64,000 nt of DNA, from contig NZ_JAFYYT010000003.1 of assembly GCF_017549005.1 (NCBI RefSeq), positions 1-64,000 on the forward strand, given 5' to 3'. A program made the translations under genes and the position numbers. Shown here one piece after another: positions 15,336 to 24,198 of the stretch. Below the pieces are notes generated by a model. It was not told the origin of the DNA. It made no database searches and saw only the letters and a list, made by a program, of their open reading frames with translations. Within the stretch, counting starts at the first letter, position 1. Each line of letters opens with the position of its first letter. This stretch comes from Ruminococcus sp. Its GTDB lineage: Bacteria; Bacillota; Clostridia; Oscillospirales; Ruminococcaceae.

Positions 15336-15935
15336 TCAGTAGATATTCAGGTGTTTCTTTGTTGCAGATTCAGTTTCGGGCTCGATCTCCATATCGCCGT
15401 CGTCCGTGAAGCTGAATGAAGCCTCTGAGTCGCCCGAAAAGCTGAACGACATTTCTGTATCCTCGGAGAGAGGTGTGAACTTGTCAACCTTATCGAGGTA
15501 TGCTATGAAGCTTGAATACTCGTCGCTCTGATCCATTATCATTCTGCCGTTTTTGTAAGTCATTGTAAGCGGCTCGTCGGAGTCTGCCTGATCAATGTTC
15601 ATGATGATCTCGCCGTTTCCCTTGTCCTCCCAGGTGAGGTCAAAAGGCTCGGGCTGGACCAGAGTTGTAAGGAACGAGAAGAATGTACCCTTATTGCCCT
15701 CCATAAGCTCTACCTGAAACAGAGTATTGACGTCTGCGCCCCATAAGTTATCTGTCTTTTCGCCGTCTGTTTCGATCTCGCTGCACTCCCACTTGCCTAC
15801 ATAGTCCGAAACGCTCTTTTTTGAATTCTTTCCGTCAGAGTCGTAATCCTTAGTTACCTTGAACTTTACATTGCAGCTTGCAAGAGCAACTGTGCAGCAA
15901 ACGAGTGCGGATGTTAAACATAATACCTTTTTCAT
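15336..15935 (-). CDS. Lipoprotein of unknown function
   Basis: The 199-residue protein has a lipobox (ALASC) and a region beginning VGKWECSEIETDG that is reminiscent of the small lipocalin-like domains of other secreted proteins in this window. Its C-terminus is rich in Ser, Phe, Asp and Glu (MSFSFSGDSEASFSF). The ATG is preceded by AGGAGG, and a consensus promoter lies at 16020-16048. It is monocistronic. It does not carry the ATTACA-N4-TGTAAT operator, so it is probably not part of that regulon. No enzyme motif was seen. Confidence 0.82.
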   Translation of the reverse strand: MKKVLCLTSALVCCTVALASCNVKFKVTKDYDSDGKNSKKSVSDYVGKWECSEIETDGEKTDNLWGADVNTLFQVELMEGNKGTFFSFLTTLVQPEPFDLTWEDKGNGEIIMNIDQADSDEPLTMTYKNGRMIMDQSDEYSSFIAYLDKVDKFTPLSEDTEMSFSFSGDSEASFSFTDDGDMEIEPETESATKKHLNIY

Positions 15936-16019
15936 AAATAAACCCTCCTAAATCATGGCTGTCATTTTTTGAGTTCATTGCAACCTGTTTGATTGTCATC
16001 TGAACCTCTTGACATTTGC

Positions 16020-16048
16020 ATTATAGCATGAGGGGAGCTGATTGTCAA
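16020..16048 (-). promoter_or_regulatory. Promoter of the 199-aa lipoprotein gene
   Basis: TTGACA (16043-16048) and TATAAT (16020-16025) on the minus strand, 17-base spacing. The rest of 15936-16283 (about 350 bases without a gene) shows an 85-base untranslated leader and nothing else I can name. Confidence 0.85.
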
Positions 16049-16283
16049 ATTTTTGAAAGTGGTAGGACAACTGACGGAATATCGCCTTGCACGGTCAATC
16101 TGTGAGCTGAGATGAATCCTGATGCGTTAAAAATAAAAATCAACTCATCTGCCGGAAACTTCCGCAGGCAGGCAAAAAACGGCAATATACCGGGATTTTT
16201 GCAAATAAAAAATGCAAATCTGCTTTTTCAACCAACTTATCAACCTTTTCAACATAAAATTATGCACTATGCAACAAAACAGG

Positions 16284-16322
16284 CAAAAAAGAAGACAGAC
16301 ACGCAATTTGCGCATCTGTCCG
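16284..16322 (-). terminator. Terminator after the VanY-type gene
   Basis: Minus strand GACAGATGCGCA / TGCGTGTCTGTC stem with a short loop, followed by TTCTTTTTT. Confidence 0.8.
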
Positions 16323-16330
16323 TTAATTAT

Positions 16331-17440
16331 TTATTCATTTTCTTCGTAGAGCTCAGTGGTCTCTTCTTCTTCGCTTGCACTTGTAAGCTCGGGAGCTTCC
16401 TCAAAAGCCTTAGTGGGGGCTTCTTCTACAAGGGGCTTCTGACCCTTATATACAGTAACTATGAAACCGTCCACGTTATTGCCCGAGATCTCGTATCTTA
16501 CTCCGTTCGGAACAGGAACGCTGGTAGTTTCCGCGCCGTCGTCCGAGGGAACGAAGTATACCTCATAGTCGCTGGTATCGTTCGAAAACTCAAGATGTTC
16601 GCCGTCATAGGGGTGCTTGCGGATAAGGTCTATATACTCCTCGAGGCAGAGGTCGTTGGAGTCCATATAGTAAGCGTGAGGTATTCCCACATAGCGGAAA
16701 TGCCAGGGCTCGTCCTTGAACTTTGTGATATCCTCTTTATCCTTGGTGTAGCGGACTATAAATCCGTATCTGTAGCAGTTTGCGTTGAGCCACTGGAAAT
16801 CGCCCTTGCCGTCATAATCGTAGTTGGTAGTTTCCGAGAAGTCGAAAGCAAGACCCGATTCATGCTCGCTGTATCCGGGAGGTGCCACGCTTTTTGACTC
16901 AGAATCGCCTGTTTTATCGAGATCAGCCTGATAGAGCTCCTCCTGGAACTCATTGGTGCGGTATGAACCGTAGATTATAAGGGTATCGTTACCCGTCTCA
17001 TTGTAGAAGTCCTGTATCATATTCGCCATAGGAACATAGACCTGCTTGAGTATGGTATAGGTACTGTCAACGGCAGTAAAGCAGGTACGATCGTTCTCCT
17101 GGTTCATTTCTATAATGCTGACGAGGTCCTCATTGTGCGACGAGAAGTACTGATGATCCTTGTTGATCAAGATAAGGTCTCCGTAGAACTTGGATTTGCT
17201 TTCGACCAGGCGCGACTCATATATGATCTGGTTAGGGTCTTGGGGAGTTGTCGCAGTCGTATCTGTGGAGGCTATATCCCTGTTATCGTAAAAAGGGGAC
17301 TGCTCCACCCTTGTAACGTCGGTAAAAGCGCTCTTTGCAAAAAATCCGCAGGTGCCGAGAAGAACAAGGCTGATGATAACCTCGGTAGTGGTCTTGGCGT
17401 GCCTGATACTTTTTTCTTTGCTTATTCTTTTCTTAGACAT
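16331..17440 (-). CDS. Membrane-anchored D-alanyl-D-alanine carboxypeptidase, VanY/M15 family
   Basis: The 369-residue protein has a basic N-terminus, one membrane helix (about 20-40) and an extracytoplasmic M15B peptidase domain. Zinc-ligand motifs are SEHESGLAFDF (His and Asp) and EPWHFRYVG (catalytic Glu and His). YGSYRTNEFQEELY and the QWLNANCYRYGF segment are also family-typical. It should trim terminal D-Ala from peptidoglycan stem peptides. The C-terminal ~110 residues form an extra domain ending in an acidic tail (SEEEETTELYEENE). The ATG at 17440 follows GGAG with 7-base spacing. It is a single gene with no vancomycin-resistance genes nearby, so a housekeeping wall role is more likely than resistance. 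Confidence 0.88.
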   Translation of the reverse strand: MSKKRISKEKSIRHAKTTTEVIISLVLLGTCGFFAKSAFTDVTRVEQSPFYDNRDIASTDTTATTPQDPNQIIYESRLVESKSKFYGDLILINKDHQYFSSHNEDLVSIIEMNQENDRTCFTAVDSTYTILKQVYVPMANMIQDFYNETGNDTLIIYGSYRTNEFQEELYQADLDKTGDSESKSVAPPGYSEHESGLAFDFSETTNYDYDGKGDFQWLNANCYRYGFIVRYTKDKEDITKFKDEPWHFRYVGIPHAYYMDSNDLCLEEYIDLIRKHPYDGEHLEFSNDTSDYEVYFVPSDDGAETTSVPVPNGVRYEISGNNVDGFIVTVYKGQKPLVEEAPTKAFEEAPELTSASEEEETTELYEENE

Positions 17441-17772
17441 ATGTCTGCTCCAATCCGCTGTCACAATACAGCATAACAATGTTTGACTTTTGTTCTTTTT
17501 ATCTCTGTTTTCCGAATATCGGGATAGTTTCTTATATTATAACATATTTCTCTGTAAAAATATAGGGGGTCAGGGTTATATTTGTAAAATCACGGTATAT
17601 GAATAACAATAAAGCGGAATTAACTGTAGTATTTCACTAATGGGGAGGAACTTTATCCACCGTAACTGCCATGATTTCGCGCTGAAACTCCCATAAATCA
17701 GGCATATAGCGTTATTCTGTACAAAATCCGAGCTGATTTAGCGCCGTATTGCACAATCTTTTATTAAACTAC

Positions 17773-17801
17773 TTGAAAAACCATTAACTTAATGTTATAA
17801 T
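17773..17801 (+). promoter_or_regulatory. Promoter of the zinc-ribbon / mscL pair
   Basis: TTGAAA (17773-17778) and TATAAT (17796-17801) with 17-base spacing. The preceding part of the gap (17441-17772) contains no gene or repeat I can support. Confidence 0.75.
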
Positions 17802-17821
17802 ATAGATGTGAAAGTATGTAT

Positions 17822-17895
17822 TGGCAGAGCTGTATTCAGGGGGAACGGCGTTGCAACAGCACGTTCTGCTTATGTTTTCGGCTCTGCGGTTTTTC
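17822..17895 (+). promoter_or_regulatory. Structured leader ending in a terminator-like stem before the zinc-ribbon gene
   Basis: GCAGAGC (17824-17830) pairs with GCTCTGC (17881-17887) to enclose an inner stem GAACG (17843-17847) / CGTTC (17862-17866). The closing stem is followed by GGTTTTT. The structure fills most of the transcript between promoter and ribosome binding site (AAGGAG at 17910-17915), so it may be an attenuator or a riboswitch-type element. I do not recognise its class. Confidence 0.5.
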
Positions 17896-17923
17896 TGTAT
17901 TTTCGCCTTAAGGAGTGATGTTT

Positions 17924-19450
17924 ATGAAATGTCCACAGTGCGGAACGAATAATGAAGCGGGTTTCAGGTTCTGCGTTAAGTGCGGAGTTAACCTTGAAGA
18001 TCCGCAGGATATTAACATTGAACAGTTAGATATGGGCGGATATCATTCTGAAGACGATCCTGCAACAGGCGGATTTACCCTCGGCAGCGGCACTTTCACC
18101 ATCAGCGACACATCATCGAGGGACTCCTCTTCAGACCTTTATACCGCCGCTGAACTGAATGATTCGGATGAAGAGTTCGATTTCAGCAGCTTTGACGATA
18201 TAGACGAGCCTTTTATCCCCAAGCTGGATACGGGCAGAGTTACATTGCCCGAGCAGTCCAAGGCTGTAAGGCAGGCACAGATGCAGAACGCCGCAGGCGG
18301 TTTCCGTCCGCAGGGCGTAATGCAGGGTATACCTGCGCCTCAGGGTGCTATGCAGGGCATACCTGCCCCACAGGGCGCTATGCAGGGAATACCTGCGCCT
18401 CAGGGCGCTATGCAGGGTATACCTGCCCCACAGGGCGCTATGCAGGGCATTCCTGCACCGCAGGGTGCTATGCAGGGAATACCTGCGCCTCAGGGAGCAC
18501 AGCAGATGGGCGGTATGCCTGTTTACGGTCAGCCTGTTATGCTTGCACAGCCTCAGCTCATAGGCTACGACCAGAACGGACAGCCCCTTTTCGGACAGCC
18601 CGTGATGTATCAGCCTCAGCTTATCGGCTACGACCAGAACGGTATGCCTGTCTACGGACAGCCTGTTATGTACCAGCCTCAGATAATCGGTTACGACCAG
18701 AACGGTATGCCTGTTTACGGACAACCTGTCATGTATCAGCCGCAGATGGGCGAACTGCCTGAGGGCGCGGCGCCGCAGGCAGGTATGCAGGCAGTTCCGA
18801 ATATGGGCGGTATCCCTGCGAATCAGTTCGCGCAGTCTCAGCCTGTACCTCCTCCCGTTGAGGATAAGGAAAAGGTGGAAGTTCCCGACGATTTCTGGGA
18901 ATTTTTCGACGGCGGAAAGGCTACGGAGCACGCCGAAATGGACACCGACGACTTCTTCGGCAAGCGCGGTGACGAGATAGACGGCATGAAGCGCTTCGAG
19001 AAAAAGGGCAACCCGTATATGAACGATACCCCTCTTGTTGACGCCAGCGCTCTGAAAAAGAACGAATCCGCAAAATTCAACAAGTTTTATATGAAGTCCG
19101 CTGATACTGTCAATGCTGACGACCTCAAAGCCAATCAGGAATCCCTACGCTTTAATTATATGGGCTCAACGAAGAATGTTGACGCTTCCAACCTGCTTGC
19201 AAACGAAAGGGGCAGGGCAAGGAACATGATGGGCGGAACTATGCAGGCGAACGCAGACGAGCTGGAAGCTGCAAAGGCTAATCCGCGCAGAGGCTCTATG
19301 ATGGCGCAGGCGGATAAAGCAGTTCAGGCAATGCCTAAGAAGGCAAAGACCTACAACGACGAAATAGACGCGATCGAGCTTCCCGAAGAGATGAAAGCAA
19401 AGAAGACCGCAAGAAACACAGTGGAAATTCCCGGCTTGCCGGAAATTTAA
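17924..19450 (+). CDS. Zinc-ribbon protein with two sets of tandem repeats
   Basis: The 508-residue protein opens with a four-cysteine zinc ribbon (MKCPQCGTNNEAG..FCVKCG). An acidic stretch follows, then six perfect 10-residue repeats GIPAPQGAMQ (codons 135-194), then about three 21-residue repeats of the type PVYGQPVMYQPQLIGYDQNG. The C-terminal third holds four imperfect ~24-residue units (VDASALKKNES.., VNADDLKANQES.., VDASNLLANERG.., ANADELEAAKAN..). No membrane helix or signal peptide is visible, so it is likely cytoplasmic. The ATG at 17924 follows AAGGAG. It is 40 bases upstream of mscL and probably cotranscribed. The function is unknown; low-complexity PQ-rich repeats suggest a flexible scaffold. 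Confidence 0.8.
   Translation: MKCPQCGTNNEAGFRFCVKCGVNLEDPQDINIEQLDMGGYHSEDDPATGGFTLGSGTFTISDTSSRDSSSDLYTAAELNDSDEEFDFSSFDDIDEPFIPKLDTGRVTLPEQSKAVRQAQMQNAAGGFRPQGVMQGIPAPQGAMQGIPAPQGAMQGIPAPQGAMQGIPAPQGAMQGIPAPQGAMQGIPAPQGAQQMGGMPVYGQPVMLAQPQLIGYDQNGQPLFGQPVMYQPQLIGYDQNGMPVYGQPVMYQPQIIGYDQNGMPVYGQPVMYQPQMGELPEGAAPQAGMQAVPNMGGIPANQFAQSQPVPPPVEDKEKVEVPDDFWEFFDGGKATEHAEMDTDDFFGKRGDEIDGMKRFEKKGNPYMNDTPLVDASALKKNESAKFNKFYMKSADTVNADDLKANQESLRFNYMGSTKNVDASNLLANERGRARNMMGGTMQANADELEAAKANPRRGSMMAQADKAVQAMPKKAKTYNDEIDAIELPEEMKAKKTARNTVEIPGLPEI
18326..18505 (+). repeat. Six in-frame 30-bp tandem repeats (GIPAPQGAMQ)
   Basis: The 30-bp unit is repeated six times with silent third-base differences, so the protein repeat is kept while the DNA drifts. 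This points to selection on the peptide sequence. Confidence 0.85.
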
Positions 19451-19490
19451 TAAATCAATTTTATACCTTATCAAGGAGATGTTGTAAAAA

Positions 19491-19910
19491 ATGAAGAAGT
19501 TTTTGAAGGAATTCAAAGAATTCGCACTCAAAGGCAACGTAATGGACATGGCTATCGGTGTTATCATCGGTGCTGCATTCGGAAGTATCGTAAGTGCGCT
19601 TACAGATAACTTCATCACTCCTCTTATCGCTGTTATCACAGGCGGCGTACAGAAGGACGAAAACGGCGTAATGCAGCTCGTAGGCGGCAAGTTCACAGTA
19701 AGAGGCGTTGACTTCAACTATGGTGCATTCCTGTCGGCAGTACTTAATTTCCTCATTATCGCAATTATCCTTTTCTGCTTGCTCAAGGCTATCAACAAGG
19801 CAATGAGCATAGGCAAGAAGAAGGAAGAGGAAAAGCCTGCAGAGCCACCGAAGGAAGAGGTGCTTCTCACAGAGATCAGAGACCTCCTCAAGGAGCAGAA
19901 CAAGAAGTAA
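19491..19910 (+). CDS. mscL: Large-conductance mechanosensitive channel
   Basis: The 139-residue protein matches MscL throughout. It has the amphipathic N-terminus (FLKEFKEFALKGNVMDMAIG), the glycine-rich pore helix TM1 (VIIGAAFGSIVSAL.DNFITPLI), the periplasmic loop, TM2 (FLSAVLNFLIIAIILFCLLKAIN) and a charged cytoplasmic bundle (LLTEIRDLLKEQ). It opens under membrane tension to release solutes during osmotic downshock. Length is normal. Ribosome binding site AAGGAG precedes the ATG. It follows the zinc-ribbon repeat protein by 40 bases, which suggests a functional or regulatory link that I cannot name. Confidence 0.95.
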   Translation: MKKFLKEFKEFALKGNVMDMAIGVIIGAAFGSIVSALTDNFITPLIAVITGGVQKDENGVMQLVGGKFTVRGVDFNYGAFLSAVLNFLIIAIILFCLLKAINKAMSIGKKKEEEKPAEPPKEEVLLTEIRDLLKEQNKK

Positions 19911-19914
19911 GACG

Positions 19915-19950
19915 AAAAGCCATAAAGGACCGGTCCTTTGTGGCTTTTTT
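19915..19950 (+). terminator. Terminator after mscL
   Basis: AAAAGCCA..AAGGAC-CG-GTCCTT..TGGCTTTTTT hairpin with T-run. Confidence 0.9.
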
Positions 19951-20011
19951 AGTTGTTAGCGAGCAGAACTAAGAGTTAAGCAGTATCGCGGCTGCGAACG
20001 CACGGATATTG

Positions 20012-20041
20012 AAAAAGGACGCACAACTGTGCGTCCTTTAC
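20012..20041 (-). terminator. Terminator after carB
   Basis: Minus strand AAAGGACGCACA-GTT-GTGCGTCCTTT followed by TTC. Confidence 0.85.
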
Positions 20042-20058
20042 TATTTAATGCTCGCTTT

Positions 20059-23000
20059 TTACTTGATATCAGCGTGATGTGCCTGGAGTGACTTGACGCC
20101 GAGATGAGTATTGTGCTTGATAGCCTTTATACCCTCTGCGCTTGCCTTTGCAGCAGCCATAGTTGTCATGTAAGGAACTCTGTGCTTGATAGCAGCCTTA
20201 CGGATATAGCTGTCGTCGTGAGCACTGGTCTTGCCTGCGGGAGTATTGATTATCATCTGTATCTCGCCGTTTGCGATCTGGTCGGCGATATTCGGACGTC
20301 CCTCGTAGATCTTGAAGATCTTGTCGCAGGGGATACCTGCCTCCTTTATCATCTCATAGCTCTTGCCTGTAGCGATGATGTGGAAACCGAGTTCGTGGAA
20401 AGATCTGGCGATATCAACAAGCTCGGGCTTGTCTCTGTCGCATACGCTGAGGAGAACTGTTCCCTCGAGAGGAAGCTTGTTCTTTGTAGCCTCCTGAGCC
20501 TTGTAGTAAGCTTCTCCGAATGAAGGCGATATACCGAGAACTTCTCCTGTTGAACGCATTTCCGGTCCAAGGAGAGGATCTACCTCCTGGAACATATTGA
20601 ATGGGAATACAGCTTCCTTTACGCCGTAGTGACCGATCTGCTTGTCGCGGAGTTCGGGAACGGGTGAAGGTCTGCCTGTAATTGAAGATGTGATGATGTC
20701 GGTAGCTATCTTTACCATGTTGATATCGCATACCTTCGATACCAGCGGAACTGTTCTTGAAGCACGGGGATTAGCCTCGAGCACGTATACTGTATCGCCC
20801 TCGATAGCGTACTGCATATTCATAAGTCCGCATACGTTCATTTCTACAGCTATCTTCTTTGTGTACTCCTTGATAGTAGCCACCTGCTTTTCTGTCAGGT
20901 TCTTGGAAGGAAGTATACAAGCGGAGTCGCCCGAGTGTACGCCTGCCAGCTCGATATGCTCCATAACACATGGAACGAAGCAGTGTGTACCGTCGGAAAT
21001 AGCGTCAGCCTCGCACTCTGTAGCGTGGTTGAGGAAGCGGTCGATAAGGATAGGTCTGTCAGGAGTTACACCAACAGCAGCGTTCATGTAGACTCTCATC
21101 ATCTCGTCGTCGTGAACTACTTCCATGCCGCGTCCGCCGAGAACGTATGAAGGACGAACCATTACAGGATAGCCTATCTTGTTTGCGATAGCGATAGCCT
21201 CGTCTGCGTTTACAGCCATGCCTGCCTCAGGCATCGGTATACCGAGCTTGTCCATCATAGCGCGGAAGTGGTCACGGTCCTCTGCGAGGTCGATAGTCTC
21301 GGGAGTTGTACCGAGGATATTTACGCCGTACTTCTTGAGGTCGTTTGCGAGGTTGAGAGGAGTCTGTCCGCCGAACTGAGCGATAACGCCCACGGGCTTC
21401 TCCTTTTCGTGTATAGCAAGTACATCTTCAAGAGTAAGGGGCTCGAAATAGAGCTTGTCAGATGTATCATAGTCGGTTGAAACTGTCTCGGGGTTGCAGT
21501 TAACGATTATCGACTCGAAGCCCAGCTTCTTGAGGGCAAGTGCAGCGTGAACGCAGCAGTAGTCGAACTCGATACCCTGACCTATTCTGTTTGGACCGCC
21601 GCCGAGTATCATTATCTTGGGCTTTTCTGTGCTTACAGGGCTCTTGTCCTCGTCGAGGTGATATGTGGAGTAGTAGTAAGCAGCGTCCTTAGTACCGCTT
21701 ACGTGAACGCCCTCCCATGCTTCCTTTATACCGAAGCCGATACGTGCGTTTCTTATCTCTTCCTCTGTAACTTCGAGGAGAGAGCTGAGGTAGCGGTCGC
21801 TGAAGCCGTCAAGCTTAGCCTGTCTGAGAACATTCTCGGCAGGAACTGCGCCCTTGTTTGCGAGGAGAGCTTCTTCCTCGTCAACAAGCTCCTTCATCTG
21901 CTCAATGAAGTACTTCTTTATCTTTGTGAGCTCATAGAGCTCGTCAATTGTAGCGCCCTTGCGGAGAGCCTCATACATAACGAACTGTCTCTCGCTTGTT
22001 GGGAAACGGAGCTGTGAAAGGAGCTCTTCCTTTGTCAGCTTGTTGAAGTTCTTGGCAAAGCCGAGACCGTATCTTCCTGTCTCCAGTGAACGGATAGCCT
22101 TCTGGAAAGCTTCCTTGTAGGTCTTGCCGATGCTCATTACTTCACCGACAGCTCTCATCTGAGTGCCCAGCTTGTCCTCAGCGCCCTTGAACTTCTCAAA
22201 TGCCCAGCGTGCGAACTTGATAACGATATAATCGCCGTCGGGAACGTACTTGTCAAGAGTGCCGTACTTGCCGCACTCGATGTCCTTGAGTGTAAGACCG
22301 CAGGCGAGCATAGCCGATACGAGAGCAATCGGGAAGCCTGTAGCCTTTGAAGCGAGAGCGGAAGAACGTGAGGTTCTCGGATTGATCTCGATAACAACGA
22401 TACGTCCTGTCTCGGGATCACGTGCGAACTGGCAGTTGCAGCCGCCGATGACCTCGATGGAATCGATGATCCTGTATGACATCTCCTGGAGTTCCTTCTG
22501 AACGTCCTCGGGGATAGTGAGCATAGGTGCGGAGCAGAAGGAATCGCCTGTATGTACGCCGATAGGGTCGATGTTCTCGATGAAGCAGACGGTGATCTTG
22601 TTGTTCTCTGCGTCACGGACTACCTCGAGCTCAAGCTCTTCCCAGCCGAAGATACATTCTTCAACGAGTACCTGACCTACGAGAGAAGCCTGGAGACCTC
22701 TTGCACAAACGACCTTCAGTTCATCTACATTGTATACCATACCGCCGCCTGCGCCGCCCATGGTGTAGGCAGGACGGAGAACTACAGGATATTTCAGCTT
22801 TTCAGCGATCTTAACAGCCTCGTCCACAGAGTAAGCTACTTCGCTCTTCGGCATACCGATACCGAGAGCCTTCATAGCGTTCTTGAATTCGATACGGTCC
22901 TCGCCGCGCTCGATAGCGTCTACCTGAACGCCGATGACCTGAACGCCGTACTGCTTGAGTACGCCTGCCTTGTCAAGCTCCGAGCAGAGGTTGAGACCCG

Positions 23001-23280
23001 ACTGACCGCCGAGATTGGGGAGGAGAGCGTCAGGACGTTCTTTTTCGATTATCTGTGTAAGTCTTTCGAGGTTGAGGGGCTCGATGTAAGTAATATCAGC
23101 AACATCGGGATCTGTCATGATAGTGGCGGGGTTTGAGTTTACGAGAACTATCTCGTATCCGAGCTTCCTGAGAGCTTTACAAGCCTGAGTACCCGAATAG
23201 TCGAACTCGCAGGCCTGTCCGATGATGATAGGACCCGAACCGATTATCATGATCTTGTTAATATCCTGTCTTTTTGGCAT
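20059..23280 (-). CDS. carB: Carbamoyl-phosphate synthase large subunit
   Basis: The 1073-residue protein makes carbamoyl phosphate from ammonia (supplied by CarA from glutamine), bicarbonate and two ATP, for arginine and pyrimidine synthesis. It has the usual duplicated layout. The first half starts NKIMIIGSGPIIIGQACEFDYSG and carries an ATP-grasp domain. The second begins PKIMILGGGPNRIGQGIEFDYC with its own ATP-grasp domain. A C-terminal MGS-like allosteric domain follows (about 935-1073). Length is normal. The ATG at 23280 follows AGGAG; the upstream in-frame extension lacks support. carA is not adjacent, so the subunits are encoded at separate loci here. Confidence 0.95.
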   Translation of the reverse strand: MPKRQDINKIMIIGSGPIIIGQACEFDYSGTQACKALRKLGYEIVLVNSNPATIMTDPDVADITYIEPLNLERLTQIIEKERPDALLPNLGGQSGLNLCSELDKAGVLKQYGVQVIGVQVDAIERGEDRIEFKNAMKALGIGMPKSEVAYSVDEAVKIAEKLKYPVVLRPAYTMGGAGGGMVYNVDELKVVCARGLQASLVGQVLVEECIFGWEELELEVVRDAENNKITVCFIENIDPIGVHTGDSFCSAPMLTIPEDVQKELQEMSYRIIDSIEVIGGCNCQFARDPETGRIVVIEINPRTSRSSALASKATGFPIALVSAMLACGLTLKDIECGKYGTLDKYVPDGDYIVIKFARWAFEKFKGAEDKLGTQMRAVGEVMSIGKTYKEAFQKAIRSLETGRYGLGFAKNFNKLTKEELLSQLRFPTSERQFVMYEALRKGATIDELYELTKIKKYFIEQMKELVDEEEALLANKGAVPAENVLRQAKLDGFSDRYLSSLLEVTEEEIRNARIGFGIKEAWEGVHVSGTKDAAYYYSTYHLDEDKSPVSTEKPKIMILGGGPNRIGQGIEFDYCCVHAALALKKLGFESIIVNCNPETVSTDYDTSDKLYFEPLTLEDVLAIHEKEKPVGVIAQFGGQTPLNLANDLKKYGVNILGTTPETIDLAEDRDHFRAMMDKLGIPMPEAGMAVNADEAIAIANKIGYPVMVRPSYVLGGRGMEVVHDDEMMRVYMNAAVGVTPDRPILIDRFLNHATECEADAISDGTHCFVPCVMEHIELAGVHSGDSACILPSKNLTEKQVATIKEYTKKIAVEMNVCGLMNMQYAIEGDTVYVLEANPRASRTVPLVSKVCDINMVKIATDIITSSITGRPSPVPELRDKQIGHYGVKEAVFPFNMFQEVDPLLGPEMRSTGEVLGISPSFGEAYYKAQEATKNKLPLEGTVLLSVCDRDKPELVDIARSFHELGFHIIATGKSYEMIKEAGIPCDKIFKIYEGRPNIADQIANGEIQMIINTPAGKTSAHDDSYIRKAAIKHRVPYMTTMAAAKASAEGIKAIKHNTHLGVKSLQAHHADIK

Positions 23281-23361
23281 ATTATTCTCCTGACCCGTAC
23301 ACTGAAAAATGCACGTTGATATATTTGCCATGAAACGTCATGGCGCAACTTCTTACCTTAT

Positions 23362-23390
23362 ATAATAACATAAATCGGTGCAAATTGCAA
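23362..23390 (-). promoter_or_regulatory. Promoter of carB
   Basis: TTGCAA (23385-23390) and TATTAT (23362-23367) on the minus strand with 17-base spacing, about 80 bases before the start codon. Confidence 0.55.
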
Positions 23391-23523
23391 TATAGAAAAA
23401 ATCTTTTACGACCAGTACAATTTTAGGGAATATGCAAAAACACGGCTGTTGAAGCCTGTGAAATTGGTTCAGCCATTTTGCAGACCGTTAGCCCGCAGCC
23501 GTTAGCGCCTGTGTTTTTAGCCA

Positions 23524-23553
23524 TAAAAAGGGACTGCCGAAGCAGTCCCTTTT
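23524..23553 (-). terminator. Terminator after rex
   Basis: Minus strand AAAAGGGACTGC-TTCG-GCAGTCCCTTTTT hairpin directly after the rex stop codon. Confidence 0.9.
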
Positions 23554-23555
23554 CC

Positions 23556-24176
23556 TTATCCTTTACACCTTGCAAGCATTGCAAGAGTAAGGGAAATATT
23601 CTCATTGTGCACCGCAACGCCCTTTGGAGCATTGAGATGTACTGCGGCAAAGTTGAGGATAAACTTTATCCCTGCCTTTGCCATTCTGTCGCAGACCTCC
23701 TGTGCAGCCGCTTCGGGAACGGTAATGATACCGATGCGTATATCGCCGCTTCTGCAAAAGCTTTCCAGCTCGTCGATATGGCGGACGGGCTTGCCGTTGA
23801 TAGTGCTGCCCACACGTTCCCTGTTGCAGTCGAAACCGCAGACTATATCGAAGCCGTAAGCCTCGAAGCCGTTATACTCCAGCATAGCCCTGCCGAAGTT
23901 GCCCATACCTGCGACAACTACGCCGTCGCGGTTCTCGAAGCCGAGAAATCTGCCTATATCGCTCATGAGCTCAGAGGTGACATAGCCGACCTTTGGTCTG
24001 CCGCCATTGCTCACGGAAGCGAGGTCCTTCCGCACCTGTACATCGTTGAGCCCGAGGGCTTCCGCAATAGCTGTAGCGGAGATATTGCCCTTTTTGCGTT
24101 CCTCCGGCAGCGATCTCAGGTAGTTGAAGTACACAGGCAGCCGCGCAAGCGTCTGAGAGGTAATATTTTTGTCCAT
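23556..24176 (-). CDS. rex: Redox-sensing transcriptional repressor Rex
   Basis: The 206-residue protein has an N-terminal winged helix (about 1-80, with SATAIAEALGLNDVQVRKDLA) and a Rossmann NAD(H)-binding domain with GMGNFGRAML. Rex represses fermentation and electron-transfer genes when NADH is low and leaves DNA when NADH is high. Length and motifs are typical. The ATG follows GGAGG. It starts 22 bases after nfnB, so nfnA-nfnB-rex form one operon, an informative pairing of a redox sensor with an NAD/NADP/ferredoxin enzyme. Confidence 0.95.
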   Translation of the reverse strand: MDKNITSQTLARLPVYFNYLRSLPEERKKGNISATAIAEALGLNDVQVRKDLASVSNGGRPKVGYVTSELMSDIGRFLGFENRDGVVVAGMGNFGRAMLEYNGFEAYGFDIVCGFDCNRERVGSTINGKPVRHIDELESFCRSGDIRIGIITVPEAAAQEVCDRMAKAGIKFILNFAAVHLNAPKGVAVHNENISLTLAMLARCKG

Positions 24177-24198
24177 AGCGTACCTCCGTTCAGAGGAC

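Noticed and set aside
16112..16897. Plus-strand frame of 261 codons across the gap and the VanY gene
   Set aside because: It is antisense to a well-supported gene, lacks a ribosome binding site and crosses a terminator.
18326..18505. CRISPR-like array of regular 30-base repeats
   Set aside because: The units are contiguous with no spacers and are in frame inside a coding gene; they encode GIPAPQGAMQ.
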